A model generated the notes under the pieces. It had not been told where the DNA came from and did not search any database. It saw only the letters and a list, made by a program, of their open reading frames with translations. A stretch of DNA of 64,000 bases, taken from positions 186,001 through 250,000 of the forward strand of contig NZ_JAGIOD010000001.1 in the NCBI RefSeq assembly GCF_017876545.1, written 5' to 3'. Below are positions 41,271-49,726 of this stretch, piece by piece; the stretch's first letter is position 1; the number at the start of each line of letters is the position of its first letter. This DNA comes from Brachybacterium sacelli (GTDB lineage: Bacteria; Actinomycetota; Actinomycetes; Actinomycetales; Dermabacteraceae). The position numbers and the translations under genes were made by a program.

Positions 41271-43682
41271 TCACCCGGACTGCCCGACCAGCGATCCGCG
41301 CGCCCAGGACCCGCCGAGGTCGACGTCGATCGAGCCGCGCTGCACCACGGCCAGGGTCGCCGTCGCGCGGGTGAGGGCGACGTAGAGGGTCGCCAGTCCC
41401 CTCTGCTCCACGATGCGATCCGGGCAGTGGACCAGCACGTGATCGAACTCGAGTCCCTTGGCCGCCTCCGGGGCGAGCACCACGAGGCGGGCCCGCAGGT
41501 CATCGGCCGAGGCGTCGATCCCGGACTCCTCGAGCACGGCGAGCACCCGCGGCACGTCGGGGGTGAGGAGGGCGCCGCGCCCCTCCCCGCGTTCGCGCCG
41601 CGCCCAGGCCGTGATCTGCTCGTCCTCGTCGAGGTCGCCGTCGGCTATCACCGGGAGGTTCCCGGTGGCGCGGACGGCATCGAGGCGCCGCGCATCGGGC
41701 CGCAGCACCCGCAGCAGAGGCTCGACGGCCGCGACCAGCTCACGCGGCGAGCGATAGCAGATGCTGAGCTCCTCCACCCGTGGGGTGGCGCGCAGCGCAG
41801 CGAGCCTCTCGGGCCAGGTGGTGGTGTCGAGGTCGGCGGAGGTCTGGGCGATGTCGCCGACGACGGTCATGGACTTCACGGGGCAGCGGCGGGCGAGCAT
41901 CCGCCACTGCATCGGCGTGAGCTCCTGGGCCTCGTCGATGATCACGTGCCCGTACACCCAGGTGCGATCGGCCAGGGCTCGGGTCGCGAGGTCCCGGGTG
42001 TCGGCCTCGGCGGAGCGCTCGGCGAGCTCCTCGGCAGAGACCAGGCCCGCCAGGTCCGGGGTCGAGGCGATCACCCGTCGGGCGTGATCGACGCGTCGGC
42101 GCCGGGCGGTCTCGGCGGCCGCGGCGTCGTCGGCGTCGTCCTCGCCGAGCAGCTCGGCGGCCTCGTCCAGCAGCGGCACGTGCGCCGAGGTCCAGGGCTC
42201 CTCCGCCGTGCCCGCGAGGAGGCTGCGCTGGGCCGGGCTCAGCTGCGGGGCGGTCGTCTCGTCGAGCCCCTCGCGCAGCATCCTGGTGACGGCGCCCTCC
42301 GGGGTCAGGCACGGCCACAGGGCATCGAAGGCCTCGGCGACCGCGTCGTCGGCCGCCAGCTCGGCCCGCAGCTGGGCCTCGGTGAGCGCCTCCTGACCTG
42401 CCCGATCCTCCTCGTCCTGACGCGGGCCGAGGGCGTCCGGATCCTTCTCCAGGGAGGCGTCCAGCCGCCCGACCTCCGCCTCGAAACCGGACTCGACGTC
42501 GGCGAGCAGGGCGGCGTCGGCCTCGGCGACCAGCGCGGTGAGCTCGCCGAGGAGGATCTCGACGAACACCTCGCGGGCGTCGTTGTGGTGCCGGTGCTGC
42601 GTGCGGGCGCGCTCGGTGGCGCGCTCGATGCTCTCGCGCGGGATCAGCAGCTCGTCCCCGTCCCAGACCAGGGTGTGGCCCGCGGGTTCGCTCGCGCCCT
42701 GCAGCGAGGTGAGGAACGCGTCGAGGATCTCGGCCATCGAGGCCTCACCCAGCAGGCGGGCCACCTCCGGTGCGGCGGGACCGACGTCGTCGAGGCCGGG
42801 CAGCAGGCCGGCGATGGTGCTGGTGACGACGTTGGTCTCGCCGAGAGCGGGCAGCACGTCGCCGATGTAGTGCAGGAAGCGGGCCGACGGGCCGATCACC
42901 AGCACGCCGCGACGCAGCACCTCCGGCGCGCTGTACAGAAGGTAGGCGGCGCGGTGCAGGGCGACGACGGTCTTGCCGGTGCCGGGGGCGCCCTGGACCA
43001 CCAGCACGCCGGAGCGCGGGGCGCGCACGATCGCGTCCTGCTCCGCCTGCAGGGTGGCGACCGCCTCGTGCATGCGGCCATCGCGGGAACGGCTCAGCGC
43101 GCGCAGCAGCGCGCCCTCCCCGGCGACGCCCTCGGCCCCGTCCGGCCCCTCAGCCCCGTCGACGTCGCCGAAGAGATCGTCGTCCACATGGACCACGGCC
43201 CGATCCTCGATCGCGAGGTGGCGCCGGCGCCGCAGCCCCTGCGGGGCGCGGGCGGTGGCGGTGTAGAACGGCTCGGCCGCGGGGGCCCGCCAGTCGATGA
43301 CCAGGCGCTGATCGCCCTCGCGGATCCCGGCGGGTCCGATGTGCAGGCGCAGGCCGTCCTCCCGATCGAGGCGGCCGAAGACCGCGCCGTGCTCGGCGTG
43401 CTGCAGCGCCTTCCGTCGGGCGCCGAGCCGCCGCACCTCGGCGTCGCGCTCGTTGAGGGCGACCCCGTCCTCGGCCACCTGGCCCAGCGCCGCCTCCTGA
43501 CGCTCGCCGAGCTGGGCGAGCTCGGCGTCCAGCTGGGCGTAGGCACGGTCGACGTGCTGCTGCTCGGCGGCGAGGTGGTCGGCGGTCGGTCGGTCGGCGG
43601 GCTGGTCGTCGGAGCCGGGCTGCCCGGAGGCGGGCTGGTCAGCGTTCTGGGGGGTGCGGGCGGGGCGGCCGGTTTCGGGCAT
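41271..43682 (-). CDS. helR: HelD/HelR-type RNA polymerase-recycling ATPase
   Basis: 803 residues. UvrD-like superfamily 1 ATPase with a long N-terminal coiled-coil arm (residues ~35-100) and Walker A GAPGTGKT at residues 231-238. Later motifs are HVIIDEAQELTPMQWRML, VVGDIAQTS and YRSPRELV. Known members insert the arm into the RNA polymerase channel and release stalled enzyme. HelR forms in actinobacteria can also displace rifamycins from polymerase. It carries its own promoter with an overlapping inverted repeat (43750-43785). ATG 43682 has GGAG 9 bases upstream. An ordinary HelD without a role in drug tolerance is the alternative; I use the symbol for the type, not for proven function. Confidence 0.78.
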   Translation of the reverse strand: MPETGRPARTPQNADQPASGQPGSDDQPADRPTADHLAAEQQHVDRAYAQLDAELAQLGERQEAALGQVAEDGVALNERDAEVRRLGARRKALQHAEHGAVFGRLDREDGLRLHIGPAGIREGDQRLVIDWRAPAAEPFYTATARAPQGLRRRRHLAIEDRAVVHVDDDLFGDVDGAEGPDGAEGVAGEGALLRALSRSRDGRMHEAVATLQAEQDAIVRAPRSGVLVVQGAPGTGKTVVALHRAAYLLYSAPEVLRRGVLVIGPSARFLHYIGDVLPALGETNVVTSTIAGLLPGLDDVGPAAPEVARLLGEASMAEILDAFLTSLQGASEPAGHTLVWDGDELLIPRESIERATERARTQHRHHNDAREVFVEILLGELTALVAEADAALLADVESGFEAEVGRLDASLEKDPDALGPRQDEEDRAGQEALTEAQLRAELAADDAVAEAFDALWPCLTPEGAVTRMLREGLDETTAPQLSPAQRSLLAGTAEEPWTSAHVPLLDEAAELLGEDDADDAAAAETARRRRVDHARRVIASTPDLAGLVSAEELAERSAEADTRDLATRALADRTWVYGHVIIDEAQELTPMQWRMLARRCPVKSMTVVGDIAQTSADLDTTTWPERLAALRATPRVEELSICYRSPRELVAAVEPLLRVLRPDARRLDAVRATGNLPVIADGDLDEDEQITAWARRERGEGRGALLTPDVPRVLAVLEESGIDASADDLRARLVVLAPEAAKGLEFDHVLVHCPDRIVEQRGLATLYVALTRATATLAVVQRGSIDVDLGGSWARGSLVGQSG

Positions 43683-43749
43683 ACAGAAGCTCCGTCTCTG
43701 CGCGCGCGGGCGCGCTGGATCGACCGGGGTTCACGAGGGAGAGCGAAGG

Positions 43750-43785
43750 ATCATAAGCCGAGCGGGGCCATGAGCACAAGGCCCT
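43750..43785 (-). promoter_or_regulatory. helR promoter with an inverted repeat over the -35
   Basis: On the minus strand, TTGTGC (43774-43779) and TATGAT (43750-43755) are spaced 18 bases, a good sigma-A promoter ~70 bases before the ATG. GGGCC (43765-43769) and GGCCC (43780-43784) form an inverted repeat with a 10-base centre that contains the -35. This resembles the palindromic rifamycin-associated element reported upstream of actinobacterial rifamycin-response genes. I recall that consensus only approximately. Confidence 0.55.
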
Positions 43786-43898
43786 GGCGCGAACCGCCGA
43801 GATCCGCGCCCTGAGCCCGCGGCCCTCCCCGCCGGCAGCGTCGGCCCCATCGGCCCCATCGCATCGGCCGAGAATGTACCGGCACGACCGATGCCGAC

Positions 43899-43919
43899 GG
43901 CCGCACCGGTCCTGCGGCC
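43899..43919 (-). terminator. hairpin after the two-component operon
   Basis: GGCCGCA and TGCGGCC pair perfectly around a 7-base loop (CCGGTCC), 54 bases beyond the histidine kinase stop. No T-tract follows, which is common in high-GC actinobacteria. It separates this operon from helR downstream. Confidence 0.4.
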
Positions 43920-43972
43920 AGCAGAACTCGCGCATGGGCGCGGGAGCGGGAGCGCTGGCGGGGGCGGGGTGC

Positions 43973-45061
43973 TCAGCCCGTCCGCGGCAGACGCACCGTG
44001 GCGATAAGGCCGCCTGCAGTGCGCGGCCTGAGGTCGAGCGTGCCGTCGTGGGCGGCCACGATGCTGCGCACGATCGCGAGCCCCAGGCCGGCCCCGACGT
44101 GGTCACCGCGGTGCTCACGGAGACGGTCGGTGCCGCGGCGGAAGGGCTCGGCCAGGGTCCGCACGAGCGCCGGGGAGATCACCTCCCCGGTGTTCTCGAC
44201 CTCGAGGGTGCTGCCCCTCGGCCCGCTGCTGAGGCGCACGACCACCCATCCGCCGTCCCCGCTGTTGTGGACGATCGCGTTCTGGATCAGATTCTCGACC
44301 AGCCGCGACAGCAGCGCGGGCGAGCCGTGCACCTCCGCGGGCACGCCGGTCACCTCGAGGGTGATGCCGCGGCGCTCCGCCATCTCGAGCAGCTGCTCGG
44401 CCGCTTCCTCGGCGAGCAGGGAGAGATCGACGGTCTCGGGGTCGAAGGAGCGGGCGTCGGCGCGACTGAGCAGGAGCAGCGCCTCGGTCACCGCGATCGC
44501 CCGGGCGTTGACCGCGTGCAGGCGCTCGACCAGTTCGCGATCCGTCCCGTTCGGGTCCGATCGAGCCACCTCCAGGAGGGTCTGCGAGGTGGCCAGGGGC
44601 GTCCGCAGCTCGTGGGAGGCGTTGGCGGCGAAGCGTCGTTGCTGGGCGACATGGTCCTCGAGCCGCTCGAGCATGACGTCGAAGGTGTCGGCGACCTCCC
44701 GGAACTCGTCCTGCCAGCCCGGCATCCGCACCCGGTGCGAGAGAGACCCGTCGGCCGCTGCCCGAGCCGCCTCCCCGATCCGCTCGAGCGGGACCAGCAT
44801 CCGCCCGGCCAGGAACCAGCCGCCCACCAGTCCGAACACGAGCAGGAAGACCATGGCGGCCGCCGCGGCCGGGGCGAAGGCACGCACCAGGTCCGAGCGG
44901 TTGGGGACGAAGCCGCCCCGGGTGGTGATCGCCGAATCCGGCACGTACCGCAGCAGGAACACCCACACCACCGCCAGCAGCAGGGCGCCTGCCAGCATCA
45001 GGAAGAGCGCATAGCTCAGGGCCAGACGAGTACGGACGCTCGGGCCGGGGGGCCTAGTCAT
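43973..45061 (-). CDS. sensor histidine kinase
   Basis: 362 residues. Two membrane helices (about residues 15-38 and 63-85) enclose a short ~25-residue extracellular loop, then a HAMP domain, the dimerisation helix with phospho-acceptor His150 (NASHELRTPL), the N-box ENLIQNAIVHN and the G-box GAGLGLAIV. The short outer loop suggests sensing within the membrane rather than of a large ligand. It overlaps the response regulator by 8 bases (ATGACTAG). ATG 45061 is taken for that overlap. The pair resembles the CutS/VanS type, and the upstream peptidase gene makes the cell wall a likely signal. Confidence 0.82.
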   Translation of the reverse strand: MTRPPGPSVRTRLALSYALFLMLAGALLLAVVWVFLLRYVPDSAITTRGGFVPNRSDLVRAFAPAAAAAMVFLLVFGLVGGWFLAGRMLVPLERIGEAARAAADGSLSHRVRMPGWQDEFREVADTFDVMLERLEDHVAQQRRFAANASHELRTPLATSQTLLEVARSDPNGTDRELVERLHAVNARAIAVTEALLLLSRADARSFDPETVDLSLLAEEAAEQLLEMAERRGITLEVTGVPAEVHGSPALLSRLVENLIQNAIVHNSGDGGWVVVRLSSGPRGSTLEVENTGEVISPALVRTLAEPFRRGTDRLREHRGDHVGAGLGLAIVRSIVAAHDGTLDLRPRTAGGLIATVRLPRTG

Positions 45062-45791
45062 GTGCGTCCTCGCCCGTGGACCTCGGCCCGGGATCGGCCG
45101 ACGAATCCGGCTCCTCCCCTGCTTCCGGCGCACCCGCATCGATCCGGTATCCGACGCCGGGCACGGTGAGGATCAGCCACGGCTCCCCGAGCCGCCGGCG
45201 CAGCGCCGAGACCGTGATGCGCACGGCGTTGGTGAAGGGGTCGGCGTTCTCATCCCATGCCCTGGCCAGCAGGTCCTCCGCGCTGACCACTCCACCCTCG
45301 GCCGCCACCAGCACCTCGAGCACCGCGAACTGCTTCCGGGTCAGCGCCACGTAGTGGTCGTCGCGGAAGACTTCGCGGCGGAACGGATCCACCCGCAGCC
45401 CGGCGAACTCCCGCACCGGGGGTCGGGACCGGGACCGGCGCCGGTCGAGCGCCCGCAGACGCAGCACCAGCTCGCGCAGCTCGAAGGGCTTGGTGAGGTA
45501 GTCGTCGGCCCCGAGCTGGAAGCCCGACTCCTTGTCGTCGAGCCGATCGGCGGCGGTGAGCATGAGGATCGCGGTGCCGGAGCCATCGGCGATGATGCGC
45601 CGCGCCACCTCATCGCCCGAGGGCCCGGGGATGTCCCGGTCCAGCACGGCGACGTCGTACTCATTGACGGTGAGGAGCTCGAGGGCGGTGTCCCCGTCCT
45701 CGGCCACGTCGGCGGCGATCGCCTCCAGGCGCAGCCCGTCGCGCACGGCGTCCGCCAGGTAGGTCTCGTCCTCCACGATCAGCACCCGCAT
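45054..45791 (-). CDS. OmpR-family response regulator
   Basis: 245 residues. Receiver domain with the acidic pocket EDE near residue 7, phospho-acceptor aspartate in VAVLDRDIPG (about residue 51), and the switch lysine in DDYLTKPFELREL. The winged-helix DNA-binding domain includes LTRKQFAVLEVLVAAEGGVV and VRITVSALRRRLG, ending in the wing VPGVGYRI. A ~20-residue acidic tail follows. It lies 49 bases after the vanY-like gene and overlaps the kinase gene. It probably regulates its own operon through the inverted repeat at 46569-46590. Confidence 0.85.
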   Translation of the reverse strand: MRVLIVEDETYLADAVRDGLRLEAIAADVAEDGDTALELLTVNEYDVAVLDRDIPGPSGDEVARRIIADGSGTAILMLTAADRLDDKESGFQLGADDYLTKPFELRELVLRLRALDRRRSRSRPPVREFAGLRVDPFRREVFRDDHYVALTRKQFAVLEVLVAAEGGVVSAEDLLARAWDENADPFTNAVRITVSALRRRLGEPWLILTVPGVGYRIDAGAPEAGEEPDSSADPGPRSTGEDAHD

Positions 45792-45840
45792 GGGCCGAGC
45801 CTATGATCCGGGGCGGTCGGGCGCCGGTTGCGACGCCGGC

Positions 45841-46536
45841 TCACGAGGACAGCCTGGGATCCTCGGTGGGATCGGCGTACGGCGCCGGGCACCCCTCATC
45901 AGCGGCGTCGGAGCGCAGCTCGTAGTGCCAGGGCTCGTTCGCATAGGTCCGGCAGAGCCCGTACTCCTGGCCGTGCTGGGCGAGCCAGGAGGTGGCGTCG
46001 GCCGGACCGAGATCGATCGCGTCGCCCGAGACGTGCGAGGAGGTCTCCGCCGTGGCGACCCACCGCGCCGCCTCCTCGCGCGAGCCGTGCTCGTCGATCG
46101 CGTCCTCGAGCAGGCTCTGCTGGTAGTCGGCAGAGCGCCACCCGCTGTTGACCTGGAACGTCACCCCGTCGCCCCGGGCGTCGGCGGCCGCGTCACGCAG
46201 GGCGCCGAGGAGATCCGGCTCGAGGTTCCCGACCGCGGGCAGCTCGTCGTCGAAGACCGTGACGATCTCGTCGGAGGGCAGCAGGCCGTCGTCCTCATCG
46301 AGGCCGGTGCCCGGGAGCAGCTCGATGACCGACGGGACCACCGGGGCGCCTGGCATCACGGCCGCCCGGACGGTGAGGCCGACGGCGAGCAGGGACACGA
46401 CCAGGAGACCGAGCACCACGAGGGTGCCCAGGGTGCGGGCGGGACGCGAGCGGCCACGGGAGCGGCGACGGGAGCGGCCGGGACCGACGGGATGGGACGC
46501 GTGGTGCGTGGGGGCGACAGCGCTGTGTGATCTCAT
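45841..46536 (-). CDS. D-Ala-D-Ala carboxypeptidase (VanY-like, M15B)
   Basis: 231 residues. A basic N-terminus and one hydrophobic helix (about residues 35-58) anchor it outside. The zinc site reads SSHVSGDAIDLG, with His168 and Asp175, and EPWHYEL, with Glu201 and His204. These match M15B peptidases that remove the terminal D-Ala from peptidoglycan stem peptides, or act on the dipeptide in some members. It is the first gene of an operon with the regulator and kinase. VanY-type enzymes can lower glycopeptide binding, but a wall-turnover role is as likely. No VanHAX genes are nearby. Confidence 0.78.
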   Translation of the reverse strand: MRSHSAVAPTHHASHPVGPGRSRRRSRGRSRPARTLGTLVVLGLLVVSLLAVGLTVRAAVMPGAPVVPSVIELLPGTGLDEDDGLLPSDEIVTVFDDELPAVGNLEPDLLGALRDAAADARGDGVTFQVNSGWRSADYQQSLLEDAIDEHGSREEAARWVATAETSSHVSGDAIDLGPADATSWLAQHGQEYGLCRTYANEPWHYELRSDAADEGCPAPYADPTEDPRLSS

Positions 46537-46562
46537 GCCTCCACTCAAGACAGCGGGGCGTT

Positions 46563-46594
46563 GCGAGGGCGTATCCGAAAACGCATACGCTCGC
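46563..46594. promoter_or_regulatory. inverted repeat upstream of the vanY-like operon
   Basis: GCGTAT (46569-46574) and ATACGC (46585-46590) flank a 10-base A-rich centre, and the arms extend to GCGAG/CTCGC with a one-base shift. It lies 30-60 bases before the vanY-like start, a plausible site for the operon's own response regulator. It could also form a hairpin after lacI. Confidence 0.4.
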
Positions 46595-46632
46595 GATATG
46601 TGGCCCGCGGGCACGGTGGGTCGGCCGTCGCC

Positions 46633-47628
46633 TCATAGGCTCGAGCCGCGCACCTCCAGCCGGGGAGGGAGCTCCTGGCGACGCGGAGGGTCGGCCTCTC
46701 CCTCGACGAGGTCGAGCAGGGTGCTCCCGGCGAGGCGGCCGAGCTCGGTGAGCCCCATGTCCACGGTGGTCAACGGCGGGCGCGAGGCCATGGCCATCAC
46801 GTCCCAGTTGTCGAAACCGGTCACCCGCACCTGCCCGGGTACGTCGACGCCCTGCTCGCGGAGTCGGTCGGTGACACCACGGGCGATCTGGTCGGATCCA
46901 CACACGAAGGCGTCGGCGTCGGGATGCGAGGCCAGCAGCATGTCCACGGCGTGGCGCCCCCATTCCTCGGACCAGTGGCCGAACAGGGGCGGGGTGATCA
47001 GGGACTGCCCGAGCACGTCCTGGACGGCGAGCGCCCGCGCGGAGGCCGAGTGGTGGCGCTCCGGGCCGGTGACGTGGACGATCCGCCGCGACCCCATGGC
47101 CTGCAGGTGCTCGGCCGCCATCGCCGCCCCTGCGCTCTCGTCGACCACCACGGAGTGGTCCGTCGGATCGACCGAGGGCGAGAGCGCGTAGACGGTGGGG
47201 ATCGCCAGGCCGATCGACGGGCGGGGATCGGTGGTGCGCCCGGTGATGATGAGACCGTCGACCCGTCTGTCCTGGAGTGACTGCAGGTAGTGACGTTCGC
47301 GCAGGACGTCGTCGCGGGTGTCGCACAGGATGATCGCCATCCTCCCCGCGGCGAGCGCATCCTCGACGCCGCGCAGGAGCGGGATGGTGAAGCGCCCGAA
47401 GCTGTCGGTGGTCAGCAGTCCCACGGTGTAGGTGCGGGTATCGGCCTGACCGCGCCCGGAGCGTCCGGGGACGAACCCGAGGCTCGAGGCGGCCTCCTTC
47501 ACCCGGGTCCTGGTGTCCTCGCGCAGCTGACCGGTGTCGTTGAGCGCCTTCGAGGCGGTGCTCACGGACACCCCGGCGAGCTCGGCGACATCCGCGATGC
47601 GCGGCATCGGCGTCGGCGTGTGGGGCAC
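46633..47628 (-). CDS. LacI-family transcriptional repressor
   Basis: 331 residues. The N-terminal helix-turn-helix and hinge are seen at residues ~11-32 (IADVAELAGVSVSTASKALND), followed by a periplasmic-binding-protein-like effector domain (YTVGLLTTDSFGRFTIPLLRGVE as its first strand and helix, and the late VTGFDNWDVMAMASRPPLTT). GTG 47628 is chosen because AGGAGG stands 5 bases before it. It is divergent from the GH127-transport operon by 130 bases, with a promoter and operator between, so it very likely represses that operon until an arabinose-type sugar binds. Confidence 0.88.
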   Translation of the reverse strand: MPHTPTPMPRIADVAELAGVSVSTASKALNDTGQLREDTRTRVKEAASSLGFVPGRSGRGQADTRTYTVGLLTTDSFGRFTIPLLRGVEDALAAGRMAIILCDTRDDVLRERHYLQSLQDRRVDGLIITGRTTDPRPSIGLAIPTVYALSPSVDPTDHSVVVDESAGAAMAAEHLQAMGSRRIVHVTGPERHHSASARALAVQDVLGQSLITPPLFGHWSEEWGRHAVDMLLASHPDADAFVCGSDQIARGVTDRLREQGVDVPGQVRVTGFDNWDVMAMASRPPLTTVDMGLTELGRLAGSTLLDLVEGEADPPRRQELPPRLEVRGSSL

Positions 47629-47671
47629 ATGTCCTCCTGGCGTCGTCCGGGCGCGGTGCCCGGGGCGGGGG

Positions 47672-47720
47672 TTGTCGCACGACGGCGACCGTGCCATTAT
47701 CGACACAGAAACATAGTTTC
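47672..47720 (+). promoter_or_regulatory. GH127 operon promoter and repressor operator
   Basis: TTGTCG (47672-47677) and CATTAT (47695-47700) are spaced 17 bases. A 13-base inverted repeat, GAAAC-ATA-GTTTC (47708-47720), begins at the expected transcription start, where a bound LacI-family protein would block polymerase. The ribosome site of the first gene is 30 bases further on. Confidence 0.6.
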
Positions 47721-47758
47721 CGCACTTTCCGCAATGAAGCACCCCAGTGAGGACCTCC

Positions 47759-49726
47759 ATGACCACGGCTCCGACCGCGCTCGCCGCCCCCGCGATCCCC
47801 ACCGCTCACGCGAGCGTCGCCCGCCGCCCACTGGCTCCCGGCGACGCCCGGATCACCGGCGGCTTCTGGCACACCCGCCAGCAGCGCAACCGGGCCGAGG
47901 CCCTGCGTGCGGGCTACGAGCAGCTCGAGGACTCCGGCACGTTCCGCAATTTCCGCATCGTCGGCGGGGCGGAGCAGGGCGAGGCCTCCGGCATGATCTT
48001 CCAGGACTCCGACGCCTACAAGTGGCTCGAGGCCGTCGCCTTCGAGCTGGGCCGCCAGGAGGATCCCGACCTCCGCGCCATGGCCCGCGAGGCCACGGCG
48101 ATGATCGCGGCGGCGCAGCAGAGCGACGGCTACCTCAACAGCGTGCACACCCTGCGCCACTCCCCCGAGGACCGCTACTCCTCCATGGCCTGGAACCACG
48201 AGCTGTACTGCTACGGCCATCTCATCCAGGCGGCGGTCGCACTGTCCCGCAGCGCCGGTGACGACGAGCTGCTCGCCGTCGCGCTGCGGATCGTCGACCA
48301 TCTGCGCACCGTCTTCGGGCCCACAGCCCGCCACTCCACCTGCGGCCATCCCGTGATCGAGATGGCGCTGATCGAGCTGTACCGCCTCACCGGCCGCGAC
48401 GAGATCCTCGAACTGGCCCGGTTCCTCCTCGACGTCCGCGGCGGCGAGGAGCGCTTCCCCGGCGTCGCGCCGGGGCCGGAGTACTTCTCCGCCGGCGTGC
48501 CGGTGCGCGAGGCCCGCTCCGTCGAGGGCCACGCGGTCCGCGCCCTGTACCTCTTCGCGGGCGCCACCGACCAGGCGATCGAGGACGGTGACGCCGAGCT
48601 GCTGGCCCGAGCCGAGTCGGTGTTCGCGGACCTGATGGCCACCAAGACCTACGTCACCGGCGGCATGGGCGCCCGCTGGGACTGGGAGGCCTTCGGTGAC
48701 CCCTTCGAGATGACCACCGACCGCGGCTACGCCGAGACCTGCGCCGCCATCGGCGCGATCCAGTGGGCCTGGCGTCTGCTGCTGGCCACCGGCAAGGCGC
48801 AGTACGCCGAGGCGATCGAGCGCCTGCTGTTCAACGCCTTCCTGCCCGGCGTCTCCCTGGCCGGCACCGAGTTCTTCTACGTCAACTCCCTGCAGCTGCG
48901 CGAGGGGGCCAAGGCCGACCAGGGCCGTTCGATCGCGCACGGCCGACGTGCCTGGTTCGACTGCGCCTGCTGCCCGCCGAACATCATGCGCACCTTCGCG
49001 AGCCTCGACCACCTCGCCGCCACCACCACCCCCGACGGCCTGCAGCTCCACCAGTACGCCACCGGCACCTGGTCCACCGGCGAGGGGCCCGACCGTCTGC
49101 GCGTGTCGGTGGCGACCGAATACCCCACCGACGGCCTGGTGCGGATCACCATCGAGGAGGCCCCCGCGGAGGTGCGTGCGCTCACGCTGCGGATCCCCGC
49201 CTGGTCGCGCGGGGGCGCGCAGCTCACCCACCGCGGCGCCGAGGTGCCGCTCCCGTCGGCCGAGGCCGATGCCCCGGGTCCCACCAGCGCCGAGATCCGT
49301 ACGACCTTCCAGGCCGGCGACGTGATCGAGCTGCGCCTGGACGTCGCCGCGCGCTTCGTCGGCGCCCATCATCGCCTCGACGCCTCGCGTGGCGCCGTCG
49401 CCCTGGAGCGGGGCCCGCTGGTCTACGCACTGGAGGACGAGGACCAGGACGGCTTCGGGCACGTCGACGACGCGGCCGTGGACCCGGGCGCGGCTCTGGT
49501 GCCCGGCGCGGCGATCCCCGCCCTCGACGGCGCGGTGCCGCTGGCCGTCTCCGGCAGCGCGGTCACCGTCTCACCCGCCGCGGCGGCGTGGCCCTATCCC
49601 ATCCACGGCAGCGCCGACGCCGAGGTGACCCGCACCCCCGCCACCTGGTCGGCGATCCCGTACTACGCCTGGGCCAATCGCTCCGTCGGCCCCATGCGAG
49701 TGTGGCTCCCCCTCGAGGCCGACTGA
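47759..49726 (+). CDS. GH127 family beta-L-arabinofuranosidase-type hydrolase
   Basis: 655 residues. The alpha/alpha-barrel family has a zinc-held cysteine nucleophile. The Cys cluster FDCACCPPN is present, with Cys402, Cys404 and Cys405, and the acidic segment GTEFFYVNSL near residue 370 holds a conserved Glu. Early family motifs are GGFWHTRQQRN and YKWLEAVAFEL. It removes beta-L-arabinofuranose from plant hydroxyproline-linked or pectic glycans in known members. No signal peptide is visible, so it acts on imported oligosaccharide. ATG 47759 has GAGG 6 bases upstream. An in-frame GTG at 47747 lies before that site. It is first in the operon with a binding protein and two permeases. Confidence 0.82.
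   Translation: MTTAPTALAAPAIPTAHASVARRPLAPGDARITGGFWHTRQQRNRAEALRAGYEQLEDSGTFRNFRIVGGAEQGEASGMIFQDSDAYKWLEAVAFELGRQEDPDLRAMAREATAMIAAAQQSDGYLNSVHTLRHSPEDRYSSMAWNHELYCYGHLIQAAVALSRSAGDDELLAVALRIVDHLRTVFGPTARHSTCGHPVIEMALIELYRLTGRDEILELARFLLDVRGGEERFPGVAPGPEYFSAGVPVREARSVEGHAVRALYLFAGATDQAIEDGDAELLARAESVFADLMATKTYVTGGMGARWDWEAFGDPFEMTTDRGYAETCAAIGAIQWAWRLLLATGKAQYAEAIERLLFNAFLPGVSLAGTEFFYVNSLQLREGAKADQGRSIAHGRRAWFDCACCPPNIMRTFASLDHLAATTTPDGLQLHQYATGTWSTGEGPDRLRVSVATEYPTDGLVRITIEEAPAEVRALTLRIPAWSRGGAQLTHRGAEVPLPSAEADAPGPTSAEIRTTFQAGDVIELRLDVAARFVGAHHRLDASRGAVALERGPLVYALEDEDQDGFGHVDDAAVDPGAALVPGAAIPALDGAVPLAVSGSAVTVSPAAAAWPYPIHGSADAEVTRTPATWSAIPYYAWANRSVGPMRVWLPLEAD

Noticed and set aside
46295..49462. 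Long antisense frame across lacI and the GH127 gene
   Set aside because: Low-complexity translation and no ribosome site; both opposing genes have clear family motifs.
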